64,000 bases of DNA from Cognaticolwellia mytili (GCF_002104475.1 NZ_NBOF01000007.1:1-64000); one strand, 5' to 3'; shown: positions 30,773-40,693, numbered from the stretch's first letter. Program-made: numbers and translations. The notes: generated by a model from the letters alone, not told the origin.

Positions 30773-33079
30773 CTATTCAAAAGCAACAACTTCTTGCTCT
30801 AATAACCATGGCGTTAACTCATTAGCATGCTTAGGGCGACTAATAAAATACCCCTGCCCTAGCTCGCAATTATTTTTCGCCAACCAATTTAAGGCAAACT
30901 CATCTTCAATACCTTCAGCAACAACGCTTAGTCCCATACTATGGGCAAGTTCAATAGTAGAGCGAACAATTATTCTATCATCTTCATCGTCACATAATCG
31001 CTGCACAAAAGATCTATCAATTTTCAATTCATGCACGGGAAGCTGCTTTAATTGCGCTAATGATGAATAACCAGTACCGTAATCGTCAATTGATATTCGC
31101 ATGCCTCTGGTTTTAAATTGTTGTAACAATGCAATGGCTGACTCTGGATCATCAACAACGGCACTTTCTGTAACTTCTAAAGTAATTTTTTCTGTCGGCA
31201 CGTCAAACTCCTCGACAGCCTGGCAAATAAACTGATAAAAATGACTATCTTTAAGGTTTTCTGCTGAAATATTTATAGCAACACTAATGTTTAATCCCTT
31301 GTCTCGCCATAATTGATATTGTTTTAATGTTGTTATAAACACCCATTGTGTGAGTGCATTAATTTGTCCTGTTTGTTCGGCAATGTGTATAAAGTTATCA
31401 GGCGGTATCATACCTAAACTTGGGTGTTTCCAACGCACTAAAGCCTCCACATGCGTGACAATTCCTGAAGCTAAATCAAGCTTAGGCTGATAATGTAATT
31501 CAAGTTGGTTATCAGCAATTGCATGTTTAAGGTCGTTGATGAGGTTAAGACGTTCAACACTATTAACATCGAGTTCAGGATGATAAATTTGAACTTGATG
31601 ACTATTTTTCTTACTATGGTGTAGAGCAGTGTCGGCCATTTGTAAAACTGATTTACCATCAGAGCAATGTTCGGGAAACGCAGCAATGCCAATTCGCATT
31701 TGCAACTGTAGGTTAATGCCTTTGTATTCGCAGTTCTCTTCTAAAGCGAGATGGATTTTATCAATAAGGCTTTTTTTAGTTTCGAGCGGGTTAACTTCAG
31801 CCATTAATACAAATTCGTCAGCCCCCATATGGCAAAGAAGTTGAAACTCTTTTAGACTTGCTAGTCGTGTACCTGCCGACTTAATTAACCAGTCGCCAAC
31901 ATCATGTCCGAGAGTTTCATTAACATCTTTTAACCGACTTAAATTTAATAAAAAAATAGTAAAAGCTTGCTTGTTATTAGCTAATGTTTGTAGTGTTGCT
32001 TTTAAATAATTACGATTAGGTAAATTAGTTAATGGATCATGGTTTGCACGATGAGTAATTTCCTTTTCACGTGAAAGTACTGCTGATTGCATTTCATTAA
32101 ATTCATGAGCCAACTGACCTAATTCATTACTTTCGGTTATTTCAACAGTTTGATGATAATCACCGCTTGCAACTATTTTGGCTTGCTTAACTAAGCGTTT
32201 GATTGGACTGGTTATTGAAGCTGCAATAATATAAGCCGCACTTAATGATGCTATAAAGGTGATAAACGCTAAGATGAAGAATTGAAGCCACTGCTCTTGC
32301 AACACTTTGACAATATCAGCTCGTAAGCCATACATAGCAAAACCTAAACTGACCTGTTCACTTTCATCAACCACATCACCCACAGCAATATATTTGACAG
32401 GTGTCTGACCAGAAATAATTTGTCGGCTAAAGCTTAGATTTGCATCCTCATTAGAAGATGCAAGTAGCATCCATTCATCGCCAGATTTCAACACGAAGTC
32501 CGTATGTAGCTGTGTGATGTCTAAAAAATGCTGCGCAAGCTGTTGATTAATCTCAAAGCCAAATACAAGCCAACCTATTGTTTTAGCTCCGACATTCATA
32601 GGAGATAAACTAACTTGATAAACCACTCCATCAAGCACATAAATATGCGCTTTTTCTTGATTTTCAAGCCATTGTAAAAAACGAAAATTTTGATTTCTCT
32701 CAGAACCTTGTCGCACTTTTTTATTCTGATCAAGAATCAATTGTGCCGTAATATTACCTGTAGCTGAAATAGCCATCGCTATATCAGCATCAATACGTTT
32801 ACGATGATTATTCATTGCTACCAACAAACTACGAAGATCATCTTCAAATACTTGCTTAATGCCATAATCTTTTGCCGCTGTTTCAGCAAATGCAGCCAGA
32901 TAATCTCGGCGACTATTGAATTGCGTCGTAAAAATGGTTTTTGCAGTATTTAGACGATTATCAATTTCTTGCTTTTCCTGGCTTTTATTAACCATTGCAA
33001 TAGTCAAAAATGCAATAGCTTGTACAAGCAGTAATAGTAAAACAAAAAATATAAATATTTTAGTTTGTAAGCTCTTCAT
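30773..33079 (-). CDS. Membrane GGDEF/EAL protein, probable c-di-GMP phosphodiesterase
   Basis: 768 aa. TM1 (about 7-28) and TM2 (about 263-288) flank a 230-residue periplasmic sensor, then HAMP (290-340), GGDEF (350-505) and EAL (515-760) domains. The cyclase motif reads MGADEF, with the second Gly replaced by Ala, so diguanylate cyclase activity is doubtful. The EAL domain keeps EALVRW, the INISAENL and EVTESAVVDD metal and acid residues, DDYGTGYSSL and the ELKIDRSF lysine, so phosphodiesterase activity is expected. It starts 16 bp after the cupredoxin stop; the periplasmic domain may read a signal that the cupredoxin provides. Confidence 0.92.
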   Translation of the reverse strand: MKSLQTKIFIFFVLLLLLVQAIAFLTIAMVNKSQEKQEIDNRLNTAKTIFTTQFNSRRDYLAAFAETAAKDYGIKQVFEDDLRSLLVAMNNHRKRIDADIAMAISATGNITAQLILDQNKKVRQGSERNQNFRFLQWLENQEKAHIYVLDGVVYQVSLSPMNVGAKTIGWLVFGFEINQQLAQHFLDITQLHTDFVLKSGDEWMLLASSNEDANLSFSRQIISGQTPVKYIAVGDVVDESEQVSLGFAMYGLRADIVKVLQEQWLQFFILAFITFIASLSAAYIIAASITSPIKRLVKQAKIVASGDYHQTVEITESNELGQLAHEFNEMQSAVLSREKEITHRANHDPLTNLPNRNYLKATLQTLANNKQAFTIFLLNLSRLKDVNETLGHDVGDWLIKSAGTRLASLKEFQLLCHMGADEFVLMAEVNPLETKKSLIDKIHLALEENCEYKGINLQLQMRIGIAAFPEHCSDGKSVLQMADTALHHSKKNSHQVQIYHPELDVNSVERLNLINDLKHAIADNQLELHYQPKLDLASGIVTHVEALVRWKHPSLGMIPPDNFIHIAEQTGQINALTQWVFITTLKQYQLWRDKGLNISVAINISAENLKDSHFYQFICQAVEEFDVPTEKITLEVTESAVVDDPESAIALLQQFKTRGMRISIDDYGTGYSSLAQLKQLPVHELKIDRSFVQRLCDDEDDRIIVRSTIELAHSMGLSVVAEGIEDEFALNWLAKNNCELGQGYFISRPKHANELTPWLLEQEVVAFE

Positions 33080-33095
33080 GAAAGAGAGTTATCCT

Positions 33096-33773
33096 TTAAT
33101 AGTCGGATAGAAAATCGAAATCTTCTTCGTTCTTCTGTTCAGATATCATAAGTATTTTATTAGTAATAGTCATTGTTACTTTATTATCCTTCGGAAAACT
33201 TATTTCTCGACTTACGCGATTATTCTCTGCATCAAGTTGAGGATGCCAAATAATTAATTTATATTTTCCAGTTTGTTGTACATCAAGACTAATTTGACCT
33301 AGAGGATCTGACTTTGCAAACAGTGGTGTATCTACTACAAGTAGATAACCACTCATCCAATCATGAATATTGCAACCCATTGCAACTTCACCTAATTCTT
33401 CGAAGTCATCTTTGGACTGCGATTGACCCGCTTTTATTTTAAATGAAAACTTATTTTCTCCAACAGGGGAATATATATGGTGAGTAATATCATCCCTATT
33501 ACGAAAGTCTACGCTATTACCTCTTTGCATAACACTAATATAAGGAGTGAATGCACGACCGAGTTGTCCAACCTCAATTATTTTTGTTACTTTTTCTAAT
33601 TTAATATCATCAATAGGCTCAAGATATGCAACCATATCTTGCATAGGACGGTTATCAGCATCAAAAAGACTCAAGCTGAATTTATCCGCTATAGCACTAA
33701 AAGAAAAACAGCAGATGATGATTATTTTCAAATAAGATGAGAGCAATTTTTTATCCATAAAATTAAATAGCAT
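33096..33773 (-). CDS. Periplasmic cupredoxin-like (methylamine-utilisation type) protein
   Basis: 225 aa. The N-terminal hydrophobic segment (about 10-28) with an AIA-D cut site predicts export. The following domain has the type I copper pattern: His98/99 (DDITHHIYS), then Cys134, His137 and Met140 in MGCNIHDWMSGY. This resembles plastocyanin-like proteins annotated near methylamine utilisation genes. A C-terminal carboxypeptidase-regulatory-like beta segment (QTGKYKLIIWHPQLD) follows. No methylamine genes are nearby, so that name is not evidence of function. An AAGG element 11 bp upstream supports the first ATG over the internal one. It is first in the cupredoxin-PDE-barrel unit. Confidence 0.85.
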   Translation of the reverse strand: MLFNFMDKKLLSSYLKIIIICCFSFSAIADKFSLSLFDADNRPMQDMVAYLEPIDDIKLEKVTKIIEVGQLGRAFTPYISVMQRGNSVDFRNRDDITHHIYSPVGENKFSFKIKAGQSQSKDDFEELGEVAMGCNIHDWMSGYLLVVDTPLFAKSDPLGQISLDVQQTGKYKLIIWHPQLDAENNRVSREISFPKDNKVTMTITNKILMISEQKNEEDFDFLSDY

Positions 33774-33950
33774 GAGACCAAAGACCTTAACAGTTAATAA
33801 AATGTTTCATCGCACAGCTATTTTTTAATTTAGCAACATTGTTCATATTACTCCATGTTAAATAATAGCCAAGCCTGTTGTACTTCTATTTTTTATATAT
33901 AGTTCGTCAATCTAAACCGCAAAGTACTCAGTGTGTAAATACACCTATAT

Positions 33951-34442
33951 CTATAACAGCAAGCGCCCATCTATTGGGAAAAAGTCACTTGCAGCATTAA
34001 TTAATGATTGAGCAGTAAGTGCCGCTACGCCGTATACGCGAGCTTGAACGTTTTGAGATGTAATAATTTTATTTAATAATAGATCAAAATCACCATCACC
34101 AGAAAGTAGTACAATAATATCAGCATCAACGGCGGCTTCCATCACATCAATGGTAATGCCGACATCCCAGTCACCTTTTGCTGAGCCATCACGACGTTGA
34201 ATAAATGGTTTTAACTTAACGTTAAAGCCAATATGCTTTAGCGCTTTTTGAAATTTATGCTGTTGATCATCACTACGCTGTATAGCATACGCATTGGCTA
34301 GAATGATATCGCCTTCTTGACTAATTTGATGCCAGAATTCACGGTAATTAAATTGTCGCTCAAAAGTATCACGAGTGGTGTAATAAATATTTTGTACATC
34401 AACAAAAACAGCAATTTTCTTAGCGGGTAAGTGGTCTGGCAT
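33951..34442 (-). CDS. NYN domain (LabA/DUF88-type) protein
   Basis: 163 aa, PIN-like fold of the NYN/LabA family. Conserved acidic residues appear in VFVDVQNIYY (D15), GDWDVGITIDV and LLSGDGDFDLLLNK, the usual metal-binding set of NYN ribonucleases. No extra domain is present. Family members are thought to cut or process RNA; the target here is unknown. It is monocistronic, between the cupredoxin unit and plsB, transcribed away from plsB. Confidence 0.9.
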   Translation of the reverse strand: MPDHLPAKKIAVFVDVQNIYYTTRDTFERQFNYREFWHQISQEGDIILANAYAIQRSDDQQHKFQKALKHIGFNVKLKPFIQRRDGSAKGDWDVGITIDVMEAAVDADIIVLLSGDGDFDLLLNKIITSQNVQARVYGVAALTAQSLINAASDFFPIDGRLLL

Positions 34443-34654
34443 AAAGTGTCCAAAATGGGTTGAATTTGTAGATGATATTCTATAGATATTACTTTATTCC
34501 CAACTATAGCACTTTGATTTAAATACTTTAATAGCTAAATATTCAGCTAATAAATCCTGCCTACAACTAAAGGCTGTGCGGTACTTAGCGAAAAAGAGAC
34601 AATATTGCTGCTAAGTGTTACAATCAAGGCTTAAATAAAGTTGAGAAAAACAAG

Positions 34655-37096
34655 ATGTTAGCCATCCATAAATTATTCTATTTGTTGCTGCGTTTACCAA
34701 TGAGGTTATTGGTGAATTGCAAAGTTGTTGCCGATAATATTATCAATTCCGGTCAACTATCTCCTGAGCAACCCGTTTTTTATATCTTACGTCACCAGTC
34801 TGCTAGTGATGTTTTATCATTACGCACAGCATGTAAAAAAGCTAATTTGCCTGACCCACTAGAAAAAGTGCAGGTAAACGGTCAAGCATTATCGCGCCTC
34901 TTATTTTTAGAAAAACCAACGGCGCTATTTCATTGGCGTAAACCGAATAAAACTACAGCTATTGCACAAGGTTTTGAGCTATTAAACGCTCATGCGAAAG
35001 ACGAAAACCTTGACGCACAATTAATACCAGCCAATGTTATTTGGGGTCGAACACCAACAAAAGAGAAAAACACCACTAATGTTGGTAACTTATTGGCAGA
35101 TCAAGAATCACCAACCTGGCTACGTAAGTTTTTTATCGTGTTATTTCTAGGTCGTCATACTATGGTGCGCTTTAGTGAAGCTATTTCATTTCGCCATATG
35201 GCTGATAAACACGGTAGTGATGAGTCAAGTGCGCGTAAATTAATGCGTATTGCTCGTTTTCATTTTCATCGACAAATCATTGCAGCAACTGGCCCAAGAT
35301 TAATGCATCGTCAACAAATGTTTGAAACCCTATTGGTCAATCCGTCGATTAAACGATTGATCACTGACGAAGCAAAAAACAAATCAGTTAGCGAAGCAGA
35401 AATTAAGAAACAAGCCTTAGCAATAATGGATGAAATTGCCGGTGACTATCGCGATGTTACCGTACGTTTTGGCGAACGAATTCTTGGCTGGTTATGGAAT
35501 CGTTTATACAATGGTATTGAAGTCAGTAAAGCTGAGCGTTTACGTAACTTAGCACAAGAAGGTCACGAAATTATTTATGTACCTTGTCATCGTAGCCACA
35601 TGGATTATTTACTGCTTACCTATGTAATTTTCCAACAAGGCCTAGTAACACCTCGAATCGCTGCTGGTATTAATTTAAATTTCTGGCCTGCTGGACCTAT
35701 TTTTAGAAAAGCAGGGGCTTTTTTCATTCGCCGCAGCTTTAAAGGTAATCGCTTATACTCAACTATATTCCGTGAATATTTAGGGCTACTTTTTGAGCGT
35801 GGTTACTCGGTAAAATATTATTCTGAAGGTGGTCGTAGCCGCACCGGTCGTTTACTATCACCAAAAACAGGCATGCTCGCCATGACCATTCAAAGTCTAT
35901 TGCGTGGCATCGATAGACCATTAACCTTAGTACCTGTTTATTTAGGGTACGAACATGTTATGGAAGTTGGTACCTACCATAAAGAATTAAGCGGTAGTCA
36001 AAAGAAAGGTGAATCAATCTTTGGTGTTTTCAAAGCCATTCGTAATTTAAGAAACTACGGCAAAGGTTATGTGAACTTTGGTGAGCCAATTAATATTAAC
36101 CAGTTTTTAAATAAAGAAGTGCCTGATTGGAAGCAAGCAATAGATCCAATTGATCCGCAAAAGCCTAAGTGGTTAACGCCAAGTGTTAACACGCTAGCAC
36201 ATCAAGTGATGACATCAATCAATCAGTGTGCGGCATTAAACGGCGTGGCATTAATCTCATTAATTTTGCATGCCACCGACAACAAAGCCCTTACTAAATC
36301 TGAGCTGATCACACAATTAGATTTTTTCTTAGCCTTGCAACGCGCTGCACCTTATCATGCAGAGTTAACCATACCCCAAGAAACCGGCGCAGAATTACTT
36401 GCCCATGTTATCACCTTGAACAAAGTCACCATTAATCAGGATAGTTTTGGCGAAATTGTTTCGTTAACTGACAGTGCTATTCTAGAGCTACGATATTATC
36501 GCAATAATATATTGCACACTTTTATCGTGCCGTCGTTGGTTTGTCGATTATTAGAGCGCAATGCCAAAATTAGCCAAGATGATTTAGTGACGCAAATACA
36601 ACGTTTTGTCGAACTATTGAAAACTGATTTGTTTTTATGGCAAAGCCCGGATGATGTTAGTTCTCAGGTTGAAGATATTTGCCAATTCTTAACAAGCCAA
36701 GAGATTGCCAAACAAACCAAAGCAGGCTTCTGGTCGTTAAGTAACGATAGCGAAACTCATGCTAAAGTTCGCTTAATCGCGGAATGTGTTAGTGAAACCA
36801 TGCAAAGGTTCGCCATTATCACAACACTGCTAGGTCGTTTATCGCCGGTAGCCAAGTCAGAGTTAGACGACAAGGTTGTCGCTATCGCTCAGCGTTTGTC
36901 TGTACTTAATAACATCAACGCGCCTGAATTTATCGACAAAAAAGCGCAATCAACCTTGATTCTAGCGATGAAAGAAAAAGGTTATATTGTTACTGATGAA
37001 GACGATAAATTAATTGACAGCAGTACGCTAGGCTTGTTGAAAGGTTCGGTGAGTAACTTAGTCGATATAGAAGTTTTACAAAGTATTATGCGATAA
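34655..37096 (+). CDS. plsB: Glycerol-3-phosphate 1-O-acyltransferase PlsB
   Basis: 813 aa, close to E. coli PlsB (807). It acylates glycerol-3-phosphate at position 1 with acyl-ACP or acyl-CoA, the first step of phospholipid synthesis, at the inner membrane. Catalytic motif I is H312-R-S-H-M-D317, followed by the conserved FIRRSF, YSEGGRSRTGRLL and PVYLGYEHVME blocks. The N-terminal hydrophobic stretch and long C-terminal helical domain are normal. It is convergent with ubiA, with a shared inverted repeat between them. Confidence 0.97.
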   Translation: MLAIHKLFYLLLRLPMRLLVNCKVVADNIINSGQLSPEQPVFYILRHQSASDVLSLRTACKKANLPDPLEKVQVNGQALSRLLFLEKPTALFHWRKPNKTTAIAQGFELLNAHAKDENLDAQLIPANVIWGRTPTKEKNTTNVGNLLADQESPTWLRKFFIVLFLGRHTMVRFSEAISFRHMADKHGSDESSARKLMRIARFHFHRQIIAATGPRLMHRQQMFETLLVNPSIKRLITDEAKNKSVSEAEIKKQALAIMDEIAGDYRDVTVRFGERILGWLWNRLYNGIEVSKAERLRNLAQEGHEIIYVPCHRSHMDYLLLTYVIFQQGLVTPRIAAGINLNFWPAGPIFRKAGAFFIRRSFKGNRLYSTIFREYLGLLFERGYSVKYYSEGGRSRTGRLLSPKTGMLAMTIQSLLRGIDRPLTLVPVYLGYEHVMEVGTYHKELSGSQKKGESIFGVFKAIRNLRNYGKGYVNFGEPININQFLNKEVPDWKQAIDPIDPQKPKWLTPSVNTLAHQVMTSINQCAALNGVALISLILHATDNKALTKSELITQLDFFLALQRAAPYHAELTIPQETGAELLAHVITLNKVTINQDSFGEIVSLTDSAILELRYYRNNILHTFIVPSLVCRLLERNAKISQDDLVTQIQRFVELLKTDLFLWQSPDDVSSQVEDICQFLTSQEIAKQTKAGFWSLSNDSETHAKVRLIAECVSETMQRFAIITTLLGRLSPVAKSELDDKVVAIAQRLSVLNNINAPEFIDKKAQSTLILAMKEKGYIVTDEDDKLIDSSTLGLLKGSVSNLVDIEVLQSIMR

Positions 37097-37110
37097 CGAA
37101 GAAATTACAC

Positions 37111-37150
37111 TAAGCATTTACTTATGCTAACCAATGCGAGTAAATGCTTA
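37111..37150. terminator. Shared inverted repeat between plsB and ubiA
   Basis: A perfect 12-bp stem (TAAGCATTTACT / AGTAAATGCTTA) with a 16-nt loop lies between two convergent genes. T-runs are broken on both sides, so it is an imperfect bidirectional terminator by position rather than by textbook form. Confidence 0.6.
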
Positions 37151-37178
37151 TTAATTTATCTGAATGGTTACTTAAGCA

Positions 37179-38039
37179 CTATAAGTATTCAACAGTAACG
37201 CCAATAAAAACCACTAAACCAACATAGTGATTGTTTAAAAACGCTTGAAAGCAACGCTCGCGTTCACGCCCTGCGATTAATATTTGCTGATAAGAGAAGA
37301 AGCCTGCCGCAACAACTAAAGACAATTGATAAGGCCAACCAAACGCTAATATATCGCCAACAGTAAACAATAAGGCTAAAGTCATTAACTGCAAAAATAA
37401 GATAATACGCTTATCGTTGTTACCAAATATTATTGCCGTCGACTTAACACCTATTCGCAAGTCATCATCACGGTCAACCATGGCATACATAGTATCGTAA
37501 GCAACCGTCCATAAAACATTCGCGGTAAATAATAGCCAAGCAACATCAGGTATCTGTCCTTGTTCTTGGGCAAAAACCATAATCATTCCCCAACTAAAGG
37601 CAGCACCAAGCACCACTTGCGGAAAGTGCGTTACGCGTTTCATAAATGGATAACTTGCTGCTAAAAGAACCGCCACGAACGATAGTATAATGGTGTAATT
37701 GCTCAAGGTCAGTACTAAGCCAAACGAAAATAAAACAAAAGTTGCGAATAATTGTAAGGCTTCACTACTGGACAATGCTCCAGTAACTAAAGGCCGGTTT
37801 TGCGTACGCTTTACTGCACCGTCTATTTTACGATCGGCAAAGTCGTTAATCACACAACCTGCACTGCGCATCAAAAATACACCTAAAGTAAATACCAACA
37901 GCATATGCAAGGTTGGCCAGCCATCAGAGGCAATCCATAATGCCCAATACGTTGGCCACAATAACAGATAGGTACCAATAGGTTTGTCCATGCGGGTAAT
38001 TTGCTTAATTGCGGTTAATTTTTCCGTTAACTCACTCAA
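37179..38039 (-). CDS. ubiA: 4-hydroxybenzoate octaprenyltransferase
   Basis: 286 aa polytopic inner-membrane prenyltransferase that joins the polyprenyl chain to 4-hydroxybenzoate in ubiquinone synthesis. Both aspartate motifs are present: NDFADRKIDGAVKRTQNRP (about 65-83) and YDTMYAMVDRDDDLRIGVKS (about 180-199). Seven to nine hydrophobic helices are visible. It follows ubiC by 12 bp, so the product of UbiC is the substrate of the next enzyme in the same operon, as in E. coli. Confidence 0.97.
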   Translation of the reverse strand: MSELTEKLTAIKQITRMDKPIGTYLLLWPTYWALWIASDGWPTLHMLLVFTLGVFLMRSAGCVINDFADRKIDGAVKRTQNRPLVTGALSSSEALQLFATFVLFSFGLVLTLSNYTIILSFVAVLLAASYPFMKRVTHFPQVVLGAAFSWGMIMVFAQEQGQIPDVAWLLFTANVLWTVAYDTMYAMVDRDDDLRIGVKSTAIIFGNNDKRIILFLQLMTLALLFTVGDILAFGWPYQLSLVVAAGFFSYQQILIAGRERERCFQAFLNNHYVGLVVFIGVTVEYL

Positions 38040-38051
38040 TGTTATACCTTT

Positions 38052-38615
38052 CTATTCTTGATATGCAAAAGCACCCGGCAGAAAAACTTCCGCCACCATT
38101 AATGGTTTAGCGTCGAGTACAAATACTGAACGACGGCCCCACATTGGCTGTAACACTTTTAATGATAAGTGCTCAGCAATTTTCGCTACCGTTGATTGCT
38201 GATCGAAAGCGGCAACTTCTATCTTTTTACGCACTAACTCGGGATGATTAAAAAGCACTTGCCCTAAAGATTGTGTACCCAAATCTGCAAGCTGTTGCTG
38301 CTCACCTGTTAGCGATTTAAGCGGTAGTAAACTGCGAGCAAAAACCTGTGCAATGCCGTCACAATATAACAGTACTTCCCGCACTAATACTTTTTCACCC
38401 GCTAAAATATCAGTGTTAGCTTCGAGATCACTACAAGGCTCAATAGCTTGCCCTAGCACTTCGATACGAAATTTTTTACTATGATGTTTTAATCTTGCCG
38501 TTAAAGATGCCGGATCAAGCAACCAATCCCTTAAGGTATTACTAATAACTACATTATTTGGTGTTTGCCAAATTGTCGGTAGTTGAACGGGAAATAAAGA
38601 ATGCTGTGTTGCCAT
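38052..38615 (-). CDS. ubiC: Chorismate--pyruvate lyase
   Basis: 187 aa, converts chorismate to 4-hydroxybenzoate and pyruvate, the entry step of ubiquinone synthesis. Conserved features include the substrate-pocket arginine region (VLVREVLLYCDG) and the C-terminal WGRRSVFVLDAKPLMVAEVF with its glutamate. Slightly longer than E. coli UbiC (165 aa). First gene of ubiC-ubiA, divergent from the FliL-like gene across a 272-bp spacer in which no clear promoter was recognised. Confidence 0.93.
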   Translation of the reverse strand: MATQHSLFPVQLPTIWQTPNNVVISNTLRDWLLDPASLTARLKHHSKKFRIEVLGQAIEPCSDLEANTDILAGEKVLVREVLLYCDGIAQVFARSLLPLKSLTGEQQQLADLGTQSLGQVLFNHPELVRKKIEVAAFDQQSTVAKIAEHLSLKVLQPMWGRRSVFVLDAKPLMVAEVFLPGAFAYQE

Positions 38616-38887
38616 ACTAAGAAAATACGCCTATAACTAAAATTGCAAAAAACGACGTATAATAGCGCTTAGGCTGGAAAAAATATAGCTTATTGACGGC
38701 CTCCTTCAACAATGAGCTTACTTTGCCGTTACATTTTAGCTTTAAGCACTACACACTAAAAAAATCAGTAAATAGTGCAGCACTAGAATAAGATTCACGT
38801 TATTATTGAAAGAAATTACAATATTATCAATTTCTCTTAAGCCATTAGCTTAAGTTATTAACTAATTCAAATTTGAGCTTTTGTTTC

Positions 38888-39268
38888 ATGAAAATACCTT
38901 TTATTTTATTGTTCGCATTGCTAAGTGCAACATCAGTTAAAGCCGCTGACTATGCATACTTTGGTTTTGAACCTTCTATTGTGACTAATTATGTCGCCGT
39001 AAAAAAGAAGCTTGGTTATGTCCGTTTAACGGTAGAGTTGATGATCGAAGATGCTTCTGATTATGATGTTGTAGAGCACCATTCGCCGTTACTGCGCGAT
39101 GCAATTATTACGATTATTGGTCAGCAAGTGCAATCAAAAGTTAAATCAATTAATGGTCGCCATGAAATTCAACGCTTATGTGAAGAAAAAGTAAAACAGT
39201 TGCTGACTAAAGAAACAGGTAAGCCATTAATCAAAAAATTGTTATTTACTCAATGGTTAGATAATTAA
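38888..39268 (+). CDS. FliL-like periplasmic protein
   Basis: 126 aa from the ATG at 38888; an upstream in-frame TTG (38873) would spoil the signal peptide. MKIPFILLFALLSATSVKA is a typical signal sequence. The mature part (FEPSIVTNYVAVKKKLGYVR, LRDAIITIIGQQVQSKVKSI, and the C-terminal LLTKETGKP) resembles the periplasmic domain of FliL, the flagellar stator-associated protein, but it lacks the transmembrane anchor and lies outside any flagellar cluster. Such FliL-family genes beside ubiC are common in Vibrio and Alteromonadales. A flagellar role is not shown. The 220 bp after it hold nothing recognised. Confidence 0.75.
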   Translation: MKIPFILLFALLSATSVKAADYAYFGFEPSIVTNYVAVKKKLGYVRLTVELMIEDASDYDVVEHHSPLLRDAIITIIGQQVQSKVKSINGRHEIQRLCEEKVKQLLTKETGKPLIKKLLFTQWLDN

Positions 39269-39488
39269 TTTAAGAGGATGAGATGAAAGCTTAGTGACTA
39301 AACTGAATCTATAAAAGCACATTTTAGCCTTATACCTGTTTGCTTAAATTTGTGATATTACTGTGCATAAGAAAAATATTTCACGGCAATATACTCGATT
39401 GAGTAGCAGCTAGCTATTAAGATTGGGTGCAACGCTGACATGGACTATTGTAACAAGTACAGGGAGCAATAGTTTACTCAAGTTGGCA

Positions 39489-40355
39489 TTAGCTAGCGTG
39501 CTTTTTTTCTTTTAGTACTTTGATATAAGCCAAACAACAACCACTAACTAAGCCCAATAGGTGAGCAGTATTGGCAATATTGAATGGTAGTATGCTGGTA
39601 TAACCTAACAGCAACCAAAACAGCATAAAACCAATGATAGGTTTTGATAACGATAAACCTTTTTCAGGCATTAGCCAGCCAAGCCACCAAACATAACCAA
39701 CTAAACCGTAAACAACACCAGATAAACCGCCAAAGCTAGGTCCGTCAACCATAAACTGACCAACATTAGAAGCCAGTGCTGTCGCTAGAAATAGCTTTAA
39801 TAAGCTCGCTTTACCAAAGATTTTTTCAATTGAGCCACCCAGCTGCCACCACCACATGGTATTAAAAACAATATGTAGCCATGAGAAATGAAACAGTGCA
39901 GGGCCTAATAAACGATGCGGCGCTCGCATTATTTGCTCAAGCGTAAGCTGCGGATAAAATTGTAATTGATTAAATATAGCTCTAGCCCAACCTAATTCAC
40001 TGGCAATAAACACCAACCAACATAAGCCAAATATGATTAACGTAATCAAACCTGCGTGGGCAAAGAATTGTTCTTTAAAACTACTGAATAGCGCTGGTGA
40101 ACCTGAATTAACATCAGTAACGTTGCCATTTTTCCAAGCAGCTTGTTGATATTTAGCATGATGAGGTTGTTCAATAAATTGTTTGAATTCAGTGCGGGCT
40201 AAATCATATTTATCCTGCGAACAATAAATAACAAAATCATCACCTTCGGTAATTATCTGCGCCTTTATTTCAAGTGTACGAATATAATCACAAAACAATA
40301 ACACTATATTGTGATGTTGAACACTAACCAGTGGGCGCAGATCTTCAGTCATCAT
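39489..40355 (-). CDS. glpG: Rhomboid intramembrane serine protease GlpG
   Basis: 288 aa from the ATG at 40355, which overlaps the glpE stop in a TAATG junction; a longer frame reading into glpE is rejected. An N-terminal cytoplasmic domain (1-85) is followed by six membrane helices. The catalytic Ser212 is in GGLSGVVYG, His265 in ANTAHLLGL, and the oxyanion residues H161 and N165 are in HIVFN. GlpG cleaves membrane proteins in the lipid bilayer. It is the last gene of kbl-tdh-glpE-glpG; no glpR follows. It is GlpG rather than the shorter rhombosortase that processes GlyGly-CTERM proteins. Confidence 0.94.
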   Translation of the reverse strand: MMTEDLRPLVSVQHHNIVLLFCDYIRTLEIKAQIITEGDDFVIYCSQDKYDLARTEFKQFIEQPHHAKYQQAAWKNGNVTDVNSGSPALFSSFKEQFFAHAGLITLIIFGLCWLVFIASELGWARAIFNQLQFYPQLTLEQIMRAPHRLLGPALFHFSWLHIVFNTMWWWQLGGSIEKIFGKASLLKLFLATALASNVGQFMVDGPSFGGLSGVVYGLVGYVWWLGWLMPEKGLSLSKPIIGFMLFWLLLGYTSILPFNIANTAHLLGLVSGCCLAYIKVLKEKKHAS

Positions 40356-40687
40356 TAACGTGCAACAGTATCCGGGTGCTGTAATTGCCAATCAGTAAAG
40401 CCACCATCAAGTGAATACACTTCGGTGAAATCTTGACTGATCAGAAACTGTGCCGCTTGCTGACTTGAAATACCGTGATAACAACAAACCACCACAGGGG
40501 CATCAAAATCAGCATCACGTAAAAAGTCAGCTAAACTTTCATTACTTAAATGCAAAGCGTTAGGAATATGGCCAGCTTGGTATGACGCTGGATCGCGAAT
40601 ATCAACTACCACATGTGATTCATCAGCTAACACTTTATGCAGTTCACTGATTTGCATATGTTTAAAATTTTCTTCGCTACTTGCCAT
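40355..40687 (-). CDS. glpE: Thiosulfate sulfurtransferase GlpE
   Basis: 110 aa single-domain rhodanese. The active-site loop C69-YHGIS follows VVVC and matches the six-residue GlpE loop; the [20 protein letters not shown] start and [10 protein letters not shown] block are typical. It moves sulfane sulfur from thiosulfate to cyanide or thioredoxin; the physiological role is not settled. It starts 6 bp after tdh and overlaps the glpG start by one base, so the genes are probably translated together. Confidence 0.94.
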   Translation of the reverse strand: MASSEENFKHMQISELHKVLADESHVVVDIRDPASYQAGHIPNALHLSNESLADFLRDADFDAPVVVCCYHGISSQQAAQFLISQDFTEVYSLDGGFTDWQLQHPDTVAR

Positions 40688-40693
40688 TATTCA

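Noticed and set aside
40356-40391. Longer GlpG start inside glpE
   Set aside because: The TAATG junction at 40353-40357 gives a normal coupled start; the extra 12 residues are glpE sequence in another frame.
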